Shown here: positions 23,119 to 31,800 of the stretch, in pieces
How positions within the stretch are numbered: position 1 is the first letter of the stretch
Layout: each line of letters begins with the position of its first letter
Assembly (NCBI GenBank): GCA_029009035.1
Contig: JAQXJQ010000144.1
Span: 1 to 33,516, forward strand
Direction of reading: 5' to 3'
Length of the DNA stretch: 33,516 bases
Source: Oscillospiraceae bacterium
GTDB taxonomy: Bacteria; Bacillota; Clostridia; Oscillospirales; Oscillospiraceae
Notes under the pieces: generated by a model
Databases searched by the model: none
Seen by the model: the letters and a program-made list of their open reading frames with translations, nothing else
What the model was told of the DNA's origin: nothing
Position numbers and translations under genes: made by a program

Positions 23119-24918
23119 TTATTCCCCTGCAGCCGTGAGATCTTCGCCCAGGTCCAGCTCCTTGAGGAAAACGTGCTCATAGTCGGCGCTGTGCTCCGGA
23201 TACTCGGCCAGAAGGGCCTCATAGGCCTGCCGCCAGATGGGGGAGCCGTTGGGGATGCAGATGTCGCGGCTCCACCGCATGCCATTCTGGTTGCGCCACT
23301 CAAAGGAGATGCCGAAGTCCGCGCCGTCGCCGGCCAGGCTGTGGGCGCCGATCTCCCCCTTTTCATAGGCCTCCAGCACGCTCTCCCACAGCGCGCCGGC
23401 ATGGGAGGTAAGGTCCCAGCCCAGGACTCCGGCGGTGCGCAGGGTATAGCCCTCCGCCTCCAGCGCCCGGACGCCCTCGAAGTGATAGGCACGGCGGGCA
23501 AGCTCGGGATCGGAGACCAGCGCTTCGGCAGCCTCGGCAGAGCTGCCGCTGCCGTAGATATAGTAGCGGCGCTGCATTTTGCCCCCGTTCTTCAGGGTGT
23601 AGGTGATGCGCACATTGGCGCCCCAATCCGCATCCCAGTAACGGTCCTTCTTTCCCCGGTCCTCCACCGCGCCGCGATGAATCTCAGTGGCAAGGCGGAT
23701 ATATTGCTCCTCGGTGAGCTCCAGCGCGTCAAAGTCGCTGCCGCTGTCGTAGGGATAGACCGGCAGGCCGCCGATCCGAACGCTGGCCACATTCTCCACC
23801 GCGGGGATGCGGGTCTCAAACCCGGTGAGGTCCAGGATGAGCACCGCGAAGAGCAGTACAATCACTCCCGCCATGGCCACGGCGCCCTTCCACTTGCGGA
23901 AGACCTTGAAGCTCTTGTCCAGCAGCATCTGGGCCGCGAAATAGCCCACCACCGCCCAGAAGACGACGGCGACGCACAGTCCTGCCACATTCAGGGAGAG
24001 GATCTCCCGGGTGACCATGCCCAGAGTCAGGCCCGCGCAGAAGGCCACGCCGTACTTGAACACCGGGCGCATCACCGGGACGGCCACCACATCGCCGGCG
24101 CTCTCCATCTTGCGGCAGCGGTAGAGCAGCAGGGCGCACACCGCCAGCACCACGCCCACCAGAGCGTAGGCGCCCAGCATCGGCAGGCCCTCAACGGTCA
24201 CCCGCTCCGGGACATCGTAATTAAGGTTGGGGCCCCACCAGTTTTCATACCGCAAATGCTCCGCCATCATCCACGCAGGGGTGAGGGGTTCGATGACTGC
24301 GTTCCGGAAGGTGTCATTCCCCGCAAAGCCGTAGCAGAACTCCCCCATCAGCCACTCCACAATGCTGTAGAGGGTGATGGCCAGGGCGTTGAACACCCCG
24401 TAATACACGGGCAGAGCCAGAATGTGGCCGGTGAACTGGCCGATGAACATGGCGAAGGAGTAGAAAAACAGCTCCATGCCGCACAGGGTCCCCAGCCAGA
24501 ACAGCAGGCTCCCCACGACCAGGCCGCCGCCCAGGGTCTCCACCAGCAAGGTGAGGAGGAAGACCAGCACATTGGGGGCCACCAGCATGGTCAGTCCGGC
24601 CAGATAGGTGCTGATAAACTGCCCCTCCCGCCGCACGGGGAGGGCGGCCATGAAGTTGGCCGAACGGGCTGCGTACAGGTGGCTGCACATGGCCATGGCC
24701 ACCAGCGCGGAGATCCCAACGGCAAAGACCAGGTTCAGACTGTTGGCCAGCTCTCCCAGCTCCGCGGCAAAGCGGATCAGGCTCTGCCCCTGGTGGGTGA
24801 CTCCCCGCATGGGCAGCACGATGAGCCAGAAGACCAGATTGGCCGCCCACAGGGGCCAGAACCGGGTCAGAGACTTGCGGTAAAGGGTGAGATCAAAGCA
24901 TGATGTCCCGCACCGCAT
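23119..24918 (-). CDS. ABC transporter permease with large C-terminal domain (599 aa)
   Basis: This is the membrane part of a YtrA-type ABC system. About ten hydrophobic segments lie between residues 20 and 360, beginning LTRFWPLWAANLVFWLIV (about 18-35) and ending AVAMAGVIVLLFAVLILDL near 340-358. The remaining 240 residues are soluble, start right after the last helix, and would face outward if the topology is as expected. That part is acidic, holds ELTEEQYIRLATEIHRG (about 400-415) and ends acidic. The pattern resembles permeases encoded next to small GntR regulators. The substrate is unknown; relatives are linked to envelope stress or antibiotics. I start at ATG 24918, because GGAGGTGA lies 7 bases before it, inside the ATPase gene (26-base overlap). 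Confidence 0.82.
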   Translation of the reverse strand: MRCGTSCFDLTLYRKSLTRFWPLWAANLVFWLIVLPMRGVTHQGQSLIRFAAELGELANSLNLVFAVGISALVAMAMCSHLYAARSANFMAALPVRREGQFISTYLAGLTMLVAPNVLVFLLTLLVETLGGGLVVGSLLFWLGTLCGMELFFYSFAMFIGQFTGHILALPVYYGVFNALAITLYSIVEWLMGEFCYGFAGNDTFRNAVIEPLTPAWMMAEHLRYENWWGPNLNYDVPERVTVEGLPMLGAYALVGVVLAVCALLLYRCRKMESAGDVVAVPVMRPVFKYGVAFCAGLTLGMVTREILSLNVAGLCVAVVFWAVVGYFAAQMLLDKSFKVFRKWKGAVAMAGVIVLLFAVLILDLTGFETRIPAVENVASVRIGGLPVYPYDSGSDFDALELTEEQYIRLATEIHRGAVEDRGKKDRYWDADWGANVRITYTLKNGGKMQRRYYIYGSGSSAEAAEALVSDPELARRAYHFEGVRALEAEGYTLRTAGVLGWDLTSHAGALWESVLEAYEKGEIGAHSLAGDGADFGISFEWRNQNGMRWSRDICIPNGSPIWRQAYEALLAEYPEHSADYEHVFLKELDLGEDLTAAGE

Positions 24919-25795
24919 AGTCCTCACCTCCCATCTCATAGATAAAGATCTCCTCCAGGCTCAGGGGCAGGGTCTCGGCAAAGAGGGGATCATATGCCGC
25001 GAAGCGGTTTGTGATCTCCTCCGCGCTCCCCCGGAGGATGTAGGTATACACACGCCCCATATTGGAACGGTGGAGCACCGTGAGGTCCTCCGGCAGCTCC
25101 GGAGGCTCCTCGGTCCGGAAGGCGATCTGCAGCTTGACGGTGCCCCCCTGCAGCTCGCTGAGGGACCGCTCCAGCGCCACCTTGCCGTGGCTCAGAAGGC
25201 CCACATGGTCACAGACATCCTCCAGCTCCCGGAGGTTGTGGCTGGATACCAGCACCGTGGTGCCGTACTCCGCCACATCCCCCATGAGCAGCGACCAGAC
25301 CTGCCGGCGCATCACCGGGTCCAGGCCGTCCACCGGCTCATCCAGCAGCAGATAGTCCGGGCGGCAGCACAGAGCCAGCCAGAAGGCGGCCTGCTTCTGC
25401 ATGCCCTTGGACAGGCGGCGGATGGGGTGGCGCTCGTTCACGGCGGGGAAGGCCTCCTTCAGCTTCTCATACCGCTCCATGTCGAACCTGGGGTAGATCC
25501 CCTTGTAAAACCTCATCATGTCCCGGGTGGAAGCGGAACCGAAGTAATACACATCATCGGGTATGACCGCCATGCGGGATTTCACCGCGGGATTTTCGTA
25601 AATGGGCTGCCCCTCCAGGGTGATCTCGCCGCTGTCCGGGCGGTACACCCCCGCCAGATGGCGCAGAATGGTGGACTTGCCCGCGCCGTTGGGGCCTACC
25701 AGGCCGTAAATGGCCCCCTTGGGCACCGTCATAGTGAGGCCGTCCAGGGCGTAAAAGCCGTCGAAGGACTTCACCACCTCTTTGACTTCGATCAT
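24893..25795 (-). CDS. ABC transporter ATP-binding protein, YtrB-like (300 aa)
   Basis: This cytoplasmic ATPase pairs with the downstream permease. Motifs in order are Walker A GPNGAGKST (34-42), Q-loop region VIPDDVYYFG (77-86), signature LSKGMQKQ near 128-135 (S-K-G-M in place of S-G-G-Q, as is common in this subfamily), Walker B YLLLDEPVDGLD near 144-155, and the switch histidine in SSHNLREL. The C-terminal 90 residues form the accessory domain seen in drug-type ATPases. The ATG overlaps the stop of the GntR gene (ATGA). The permease start lies inside its last codons, so all three proteins are coupled. Confidence 0.93.
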   Translation of the reverse strand: MIEVKEVVKSFDGFYALDGLTMTVPKGAIYGLVGPNGAGKSTILRHLAGVYRPDSGEITLEGQPIYENPAVKSRMAVIPDDVYYFGSASTRDMMRFYKGIYPRFDMERYEKLKEAFPAVNERHPIRRLSKGMQKQAAFWLALCCRPDYLLLDEPVDGLDPVMRRQVWSLLMGDVAEYGTTVLVSSHNLRELEDVCDHVGLLSHGKVALERSLSELQGGTVKLQIAFRTEEPPELPEDLTVLHRSNMGRVYTYILRGSAEEITNRFAAYDPLFAETLPLSLEEIFIYEMGGEDYAVRDIML

Positions 25796-26163
25796 TTGCG
25801 CTTCTCCTCCTTTCGCGCGGCACAGTGGGCCGCGATCTCCTCCGGGGTGACCCCCAGCTCCATCAGCTGGTCCGCCAGCGTGTCCAGCTGGGCCAGCAGT
25901 GCCTTCTTCCGGTTTTCCCGGATCTCATCCCCGTCGGCGGCAAAGCTGCCCTTGCCGGGGACGGAGTAGACATACCCCTGCTGCTCCAGCGTCTCATAGG
26001 CCCGCTGGATGGTGTTGGGGTTGATGGCCAGCTCCGCCGCCAGCTGCCGCACCGAGGGCAGCTTTTCCCCCGGCGCGATGGCGCCCGTCACCAGCAATCG
26101 CCGGAGTCCCTCCTGCACCTGCTCGTAGATGGGCCGTCCGTCCCGGTAGTTCAGTTGAAGCAT
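25792..26163 (-). CDS. GntR-family (YtrA-like) regulator (123 aa)
   Basis: This short repressor has an N-terminal winged helix-turn-helix (about 10-75: RPIYEQVQEGLRRLL, LPSVRQLAAEL, NPNTIQRAYETLEQQGYV) and a short helical tail (about 80-123) in place of a ligand domain, which defines the YtrA subgroup. Such regulators usually repress the ABC operon they start, and some respond to cell-wall antibiotics. AAAGGAG lies 8 bases before ATG 26163; a GTG start three codons earlier would sit on that site and is rejected. It is the first gene of a three-gene coupled operon. An upstream palindrome (26184-26206) is a candidate operator. Confidence 0.92.
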   Translation of the reverse strand: MLQLNYRDGRPIYEQVQEGLRRLLVTGAIAPGEKLPSVRQLAAELAINPNTIQRAYETLEQQGYVYSVPGKGSFAADGDEIRENRKKALLAQLDTLADQLMELGVTPEEIAAHCAARKEEKRK

Positions 26164-26183
26164 CCTACCCACTCCTTTCCAAA

Positions 26184-26206
26184 CTGTATTAAGCGTGTTA
26201 GTACAG
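26184..26206. promoter_or_regulatory. Candidate operator palindrome of the GntR-ABC operon
   Basis: The 23-bp imperfect palindrome CTGTA-N-TAA-N5-TTA-N-TACAG (seen on the minus strand) lies between the -10 box and the ribosome binding site, over the expected transcription start. A dimeric GntR repressor bound here would block initiation. The assignment is inferred from symmetry and place. Confidence 0.55.
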
Positions 26207-26208
26207 TT

Positions 26209-26237
26209 ACACTACCATGTTTTCTCCCCCCTGTCAA
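26209..26237 (-). promoter_or_regulatory. Promoter of the GntR-ABC operon
   Basis: TTGACA (26237-26232) is a perfect -35 box. After 17 bases comes TAGTGT (26214-26209), a weak -10 helped by a TG at the extended position. A strong -35 with a weak -10 next to a palindrome suits a repressible promoter. Confidence 0.7.
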
Positions 26238-26358
26238 CAGGAAACTGAAAATTTTCCGTCCCGCCCCATTTTGCAAGGCGCCCGGCCTCCGGTTTCAGAA
26301 TGTGGCTTTTGTCCAAAAAAGGCAGGAAAAATCGTGCAATCTACTTCAGTTTTTCGGG

Positions 26359-26387
26359 TTGTTTCCCGTTTTATTCTTTGCTATAAT
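26359..26387 (+). promoter_or_regulatory. Probable promoter for the glmU-domain/prs operon
   Basis: TTGTTT (26359-26364), a 17-base spacer and TATAAT (26382-26387) lie 34 bases before the start codon at 26421. The -35 box is weak. The region between this promoter and the leftward GntR promoter (about 120 bases) is AT-richer than its surroundings. Confidence 0.6.
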
Positions 26388-26420
26388 TGGTGTGACCGCT
26401 CTGAGAAAGGAAGTCTGCCC

Positions 26421-27074
26421 ATGGATCTGGAAGAAAAGCGCGCCGCTCTGCTCCGCGCCGGCGTTCTGATGATGGACCCCTCCGCCGTCTATGTGGAGGA
26501 GAGCGTGGAGGTGGGCGAGGGCACGCTGCTGCTGCCCGGCACCATCCTGCGGGGCAATACCGTCGTCGGCAGGAATTGTGAGCTCGGCCCCAACACCATG
26601 CTGGTGGACTGCACCGTGGGCGACCATGTCACCATCAACTCCTCCCAGTGCAATGAGAGCGTCATCGCAGACCACTGCGAGGTCGGCCCCTTTGCCCATC
26701 TGCGTCCCCACAGCGTGCTGGAAAAGGGCTCCAAGATCGGCGCTTTCGTTCAGCTCAAAAACTGCAACCTGGGCGAGGGCACCAAAATGGCCCACCTCAC
26801 CTATGTGGGGGACTCCGATGTGGGCGCGGGGTGCAACTTCGGCTGCGGCACCGTCACCTGCAACTACGACGGCAAGGTAAAGGAGCGCACCAAGATCGGC
26901 AGCAATGTGTTCATCGGCTGCCAGACCAAGTTTATCCCCCCTGTCAGCGTGGGCAGCGGCGCCTATATCGCCGCCGGCACCACCATCACCGAGGATATCC
27001 CCGAGGATGTGTTCGTCATCGGCCGCTCCCGGGCTACCGTCAAGACCGACTGGCAGGATAAGCGCAAAAAGTGA
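26421..27074 (+). CDS. Stand-alone GlmU acetyltransferase domain, left-handed beta-helix (217 aa)
   Basis: The protein matches only the C-terminal half of GlmU, which acetylates glucosamine-1-phosphate with acetyl-CoA. It begins with the linker helix (RAALLRAGVLMMDPSAVYV) and runs through the hexapeptide repeats. The active-site region is intact, with HLRPHSVLEKGSKIG (about 95-109), QLKN, MAHLTYVGD (the histidine corresponding to the GlmU catalytic base) and TCNYDGKVK. The uridyltransferase half with its GXGTRM loop (about 230 residues) is absent, and the bases upstream are promoter, not coding. ATG 26421 has GAAAGGAAG 8 bases upstream. The gene stands before prs, pth and mfd, as intact glmU does in Bacillus. 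It may need a separate uridyltransferase, or may acetylate another sugar. Confidence 0.85.
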   Translation: MDLEEKRAALLRAGVLMMDPSAVYVEESVEVGEGTLLLPGTILRGNTVVGRNCELGPNTMLVDCTVGDHVTINSSQCNESVIADHCEVGPFAHLRPHSVLEKGSKIGAFVQLKNCNLGEGTKMAHLTYVGDSDVGAGCNFGCGTVTCNYDGKVKERTKIGSNVFIGCQTKFIPPVSVGSGAYIAAGTTITEDIPEDVFVIGRSRATVKTDWQDKRKK

Positions 27075-27141
27075 ACCGGCGCGGGCAACGCGCTGCATAT
27101 AAAGAAGAATATCAAATATACAGAGAGAGGAAGTTTCTGTC

Positions 27142-28107
27142 ATGATTTCACACGGCAAGGATATCAAGATCTTCTCCGGCAGTTCCAACAAGGCGCTGGC
27201 TGAGGCCATCTGCAAGGAGATCGGCATCCCTCTGGGCAACTCCGAAGTGGGTACCTTCTCCGACGGCGAGTGCTTCGCCTCCATCTATGAGACCGTCCGC
27301 GGCTCCGATGTCTTTGTGATCCAGTCCACCAACACCCCCGTGAACGACAACCTCATGGAGCTGCTGGTCATGATCGACGCCCTGCGCCGCGCCTCCGCCG
27401 GCCGGATCACCGCCGTGATCCCCTACTTCGGCTACGCCCGTCAGGACCGCAAGGCCAAGCCCCGCGATCCCATCTCCGCCAAGCTGGTGGCCAACATGAT
27501 CACCGCCGCCGGCGCTGACCGCGTGCTGACCATGGATCTCCATGCCGCTCAGATCCAGGGCTTCTTTGATATCCCCGTGGACAACCTGCTGGGTTCCCCT
27601 GTGTTCGTGGACCACTTCCTGCGCCGCTACGCCGCCGTCCATGACCAGACCATGGTGGTCTCCCCCGACGTGGGCTCCGTGGCCCGCGCCCGCGCCTTCG
27701 CCCACAAGCTGGATATGCCCATGGCCATCGTGGACAAGCGCCGCCAGAAGGCCAACTCCTCCGAGGTCATGAACATCATCGGCGATGTGAAGGACAAGCA
27801 CGTCATCCTGCTGGACGACATGGTGGACACCGGCGGGTCCCTCTGCCACGCCGCCAAGGCTCTGGTGGAGATCGGCGGCGCCAAGTCCGTCACCGCCTGC
27901 GCCTCCCACGGCGTCCTCTCCGGCCCCGCCTATGACCGCATCAACGAGTCCGTGCTGGACGAGGTCCTGTTCCTGAACACCATTCAGCCCCGCGCCGACA
28001 TCGCTGAGATCTGCCCCAAGATCAAGTACCTGTCCGTGGCCCATATGTTCTCCGACGCCATCGAGCGCATCTACGAGGGCCGCTCTGTTTCCAAGCTGTT
28101 TACCTAA
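27142..28107 (+). CDS. prs: Ribose-phosphate pyrophosphokinase (321 aa)
   Basis: Makes PRPP from ribose-5-phosphate and ATP, feeding purine, pyrimidine, histidine and tryptophan synthesis and supplying hpt in this window. Key parts are FSDGE (about 38-42), PYFGYARQDRK (about 94-104), the metal site MDLHAAQIQGFFD, and the PRPP loop DDMVDTGGS (225-233). Length and motifs fit class I enzymes. GAGAGGAAG precedes the ATG. The gap to the GlmU-domain gene is 67 bases, without a clear promoter, so co-transcription is likely. A U-less hairpin follows. Confidence 0.97.
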   Translation: MISHGKDIKIFSGSSNKALAEAICKEIGIPLGNSEVGTFSDGECFASIYETVRGSDVFVIQSTNTPVNDNLMELLVMIDALRRASAGRITAVIPYFGYARQDRKAKPRDPISAKLVANMITAAGADRVLTMDLHAAQIQGFFDIPVDNLLGSPVFVDHFLRRYAAVHDQTMVVSPDVGSVARARAFAHKLDMPMAIVDKRRQKANSSEVMNIIGDVKDKHVILLDDMVDTGGSLCHAAKALVEIGGAKSVTACASHGVLSGPAYDRINESVLDEVLFLNTIQPRADIAEICPKIKYLSVAHMFSDAIERIYEGRSVSKLFT

Positions 28108-28125
28108 TCCGATTTCCGCTGTTTC

Positions 28126-28154
28126 AGTGGGGCGAGAGACTCTCTCGCCCCACT
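28126..28154 (+). terminator. Hairpin between prs and pth, weak T-tract
   Basis: AGTGGGGCGAGAGA (28126-28139) is the exact complement of 28141-28154. The true loop must take up some of the inner bases. CACACTATTTG follows, so the U-tract is poor. It may be a partial terminator that tunes expression of pth and mfd, because no new promoter is visible after it. Confidence 0.6.
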
Positions 28155-28175
28155 CACACTATTTGAGGTATCTGT

Positions 28176-28763
28176 ATGCTGTTTCAAAAGAAAGCGCCTG
28201 TGTCCTGGCTGGTGGTGGGCCTGGGCAATCCCGGCGAAAAATATGAGCAGACCCGCCACAATGTGGGGTTCATGACGGTGGACGAGCTGGCCGACCGGGG
28301 CAATTTCCCCGTCCAGCGCCTGAAGTTCCACGCCCTCACCAACACCGTGGTCATCGGCGGGCAGGGCGTGCTCATCATGAAGCCCAACACCTTTATGAAC
28401 CTGTCCGGCGAGGCGGTGGGCGAGGCCGCCCGGTTCTACAAGCTCCCCGCCGAGCGTGTGCTGGTCATCTCCGACGATGTGGACCTCCCCGTGGGCAAGC
28501 TGCGCATCCGCAAAAGCGGCTCCGCCGGCGGTCACAACGGGCTGAAGAGCATCATCCAGCACCTGGGCAGCGACCGGTTCCCCCGGCTGAAGATCGGCGT
28601 GGGGGGCAAGCCCCATCCCGACTACGACATGGCAGACTGGGTGCTGGGCAAATTCCAGGGCGAGGACAAAAAGGCCATGGACGCCGCCGTCAAGCGGGCC
28701 GCCGACGCGGTGGAGTGCCTGCTGCGCCACGGCGCGGACAAGGCGATGAATCAGTTTAACTGA
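28176..28763 (+). CDS. pth: Peptidyl-tRNA hydrolase (195 aa)
   Basis: Frees tRNA from peptides dropped by ribosomes. The catalytic set of the family can be seen: N18 in GLGNPG, H28 in TRHNVGF, N75 in KPNTFMNLSG, D100 in SDDVDLPVG and N121 in GGHNGLKS. The length is typical. GAGGTA lies 7 bases before the ATG. The place between prs and mfd is the conserved Firmicute order, although the ctc/rplY gene often found between prs and pth is missing. Confidence 0.96.
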   Translation: MLFQKKAPVSWLVVGLGNPGEKYEQTRHNVGFMTVDELADRGNFPVQRLKFHALTNTVVIGGQGVLIMKPNTFMNLSGEAVGEAARFYKLPAERVLVISDDVDLPVGKLRIRKSGSAGGHNGLKSIIQHLGSDRFPRLKIGVGGKPHPDYDMADWVLGKFQGEDKKAMDAAVKRAADAVECLLRHGADKAMNQFN

Positions 28764-28819
28764 AGCGACACGGCGCCCCCGTGGGAGACAACACCGTAAA
28801 TCATTTTCTCGAGGTCATT

Positions 28820-31800
28820 ATGAAGCAACTGCTGAACATTTTAGACGAGGTGCCGGAATTCGGCCAGCTGCTGGCCAATCTGGAAAACGGCCGGTCGCCG
28901 GTGGCGGTGTCCGGCCTTTCCCCCGTGCACCGGGCGCACTTCGCCGCCGGGCTGGGTCTGCGCACCCAGCGGCCGGTGGTGCTGGTCTGCGCCGATGAGA
29001 GCGAGGCCGTCCGCCTGGGCGAGGACTACACCGCCTTCACCGGCATTCAGCCTCTGCTCATCACCGGGCGGGAATTTCTGTTCCACGACGGCGCCACCGC
29101 CTCCCGCCAGTGGGAGCATCGCCGTCTGGCCGCCTTCCACCGCATGACCACCGAGGATGTTCCCCTGATCGTGGCCACCATCGAGGGCCTCCTGCAGCGC
29201 ACCCTCCCCCCGGAGGAGCTGGAGCGCCATGTGATCACGCTGGACCACAAGGGCCGCTACGACCTCATAGAGCTGACCGAACGCCTCGCCGCCCTGGGCT
29301 ACTCCCGGTGCGAGCAGGTGGAGGGCGTGGGGCAGTTCGCCCTGCGCGGCGGCATTCTGGACGTCTTTTCCCCCGCTCAGGACTACCCCGTCCGGGTGGA
29401 GTTCTGGGACGAGGACGTGGACTCCATGGGCCTGTTCGATGTGTCCTCCCAGCGCCGGGTGGCCCAGGTAAACCGGGCCGTGTTCCTCCCGGTGAGCGAG
29501 GTGCTCCCCGTCTTTCACGAGGGCACCTGGGAGCGGCCGGGCGACCGGCTGCTGCCCACCCGCTATGACCGCCTCGCCACCGCCGCCCACTTCCTCCCCC
29601 CCGACGCCCTCATTTGCTTCTCCGAGTCCGGCCGGGTGGCCGAACGGGGCAAAAACTGGCTGTGGCAGCTGGGGGAGGATGTGAAGGCCCTCATCGAAAC
29701 GGAAAAGATCCAGGGCAAACAGGCCGTTTTTGCCGCGGGAATGGACGATCTCATGGCGTTTCTGTCCGACTTTGCCCTGTGCTTCCTGGACTCCTTCGCC
29801 ACCTCCTCCACCCCCCTGCCCCCCCGGGCCATCCTCACGGTGCAGGCCCGGCAGCTCTCCTGCTTCGGCATCAGTCTGGACACCGCGCTGGCCGACCTCA
29901 CCCACTATCAGAACGCCGGCGCCGGCGCCATCGTGCTGGTGGGCAGCGAGCAGCGGGCCCTCAATCTCCAGGCCATGCTCCGGGACCACAAGGTCCGCTC
30001 CGCCGTGGACTTCCAGCTCCATGAGCTGCCCAAGCCCGGCGGCATCACCATCGCCGTGGGCGGACTCACCGCGGGCTTTGACTATGTGGGCTGCCCCTGG
30101 GCGGTGCTCACCGAGGGGCAGAGCGAACCGCGGAAAAAGGGCAAGCGGCTCAAACACGCCGCCGACCGGCGAAAGATGGACTCCTTCACCGACCTGTCCC
30201 CCGGCGATCTGGTGGTGCACGAGCACCACGGCATCGGCCGGTTCGTGGGGCTGGTGAAAATGCAGGTGGACGGGGTCCAGAAGGACTATATCAAGCTGGC
30301 CTATGCCGGCACCGACACCCTCTACCTCCCCGCCACCCAGCTGGACTCCATCTCCAAATACATCGGCGGCGGCGAGGACAACGAGAACAAAAAGCTGTCC
30401 AAGCTGGGGGGCGGCGACTGGGAACGGGCCAAAAAGCGCACCAAAGCCGCTGTGAAGGACCTGGCCAAGGGCCTCATCCAGCTCTATGCCCAGCGCCAGC
30501 GCCAGCCGGGCTACGCCTTCTCCCCCGACTCCCCCTGGCAGCGGGAATTCGAGGATGACTTCCCCTATCAGGAAACGGAAGACCAGCTGCGCTCCGTGGC
30601 GGAGATCAAGCGAGACATGGAGACCCCCCGGCCCATGGACCGCCTGCTCTGCGGCGATGTGGGCTACGGCAAGACCGAGGTGGCCCTCCGGGCCATCATG
30701 AAGTGCGTGCTGGACGGCAAACAGGCCGCCATTCTGGTGCCCACCACCGTTCTGGCCCGCCAGCACTACCTCACCGCCAGGAGCCGCTTTGCCAAATACC
30801 CCGTGGAGATCGATGTGGTCTCCCGCTTCCGCACCCCCGCCCAGATCAAATCTGCCCTGGCCGGCGTGGCCGACGGCAGCGTGGATGTGCTCATCGGCAC
30901 CCACCGCCTGCTGCAGAAGGACGTTCAGTTCAAGGATCTGGGCCTGCTGGTGGTGGACGAGGAGCAGCGCTTCGGCGTCACCCACAAGGAGCGGCTCAAG
31001 GAGATCACCAAACAGGTGGATGTGCTCACCCTCTCCGCCACGCCCATCCCCCGCACCCTCAACATGGCCCTGTCGGGCATCCGGGATATGTCCGCCATCG
31101 AGGAGCCTCCCGCCGAGCGCCAGCCGGTGCAGACCTATGTGATGGAGCACAACTGGTCGGTGCTGGCGGATGCCATGCGCCGGGAGCTGGAGCGGGGCGG
31201 ACAGATCTACTACCTCCACAACCGGGTGGACACCATCGAGCGCACCGCCGCGCGCATCAAGGAGATGCTGGGCGAACACGTGGAGGTGGCGGTGGGCCAC
31301 GGCAAAATGAGCCAGGATGAGCTGTCCGATGTGATGACCCGGATGAGCGACGGCGATGTGGATGTGCTGGTGTGCACCACCATCATCGAGACCGGCATCG
31401 ACATCGCCAACGTGAACACCCTCATCATCGAGGACGCGGACAAGATGGGCCTTGCCCAGCTCCACCAGATTCGGGGACGGGTGGGCCGCTCTCCCCGGAG
31501 AGCCTACGCCTACCTCACCTACCGCACCGGAAAGGTGCTCACCGACATCGCCGCCAAGCGCCTTGGCGCCATCCGGGAGTACGCGGAGTTCGGCTCCGGC
31601 TTCAAGATCGCCATGCGCGATCTGGAGATCCGCGGCGCGGGCAACCTGCTGGGTCCCGAGCAGTCGGGCTTTCTCATGAGCGTGGGCTATGACCTCTACC
31701 TTAAGCTGCTGGAGGACGCGGTGCTGGAGGAAAAGGGCGAAAAGCCCGCCCGCCTGCCCGAGTGTACCGCCGACCTCAACGTCTCCGCCGCCATCCCCGA

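Noticed and set aside
22987..24903. Rightward 638-codon open frame opposite the ABC permease
   Set aside because: It starts within the MITE-like repeat, has no start signals, and is an antisense shadow of a clear membrane protein with a strong ribosome binding site.
26217..26420. N-terminal extension of the GlmU-domain protein
   Set aside because: The upstream in-frame codons overlap the GntR promoter region and the TATAAT at 26382. GAAAGGAAG precedes ATG 26421, where the linker helix of GlmU begins.
28781..28819. GTG start 13 codons upstream for mfd
   Set aside because: No ribosome binding site before the GTG, and the extra residues do not match the Mfd N-terminus. The GAGGT before ATG 28820 is closer than ideal but acceptable.
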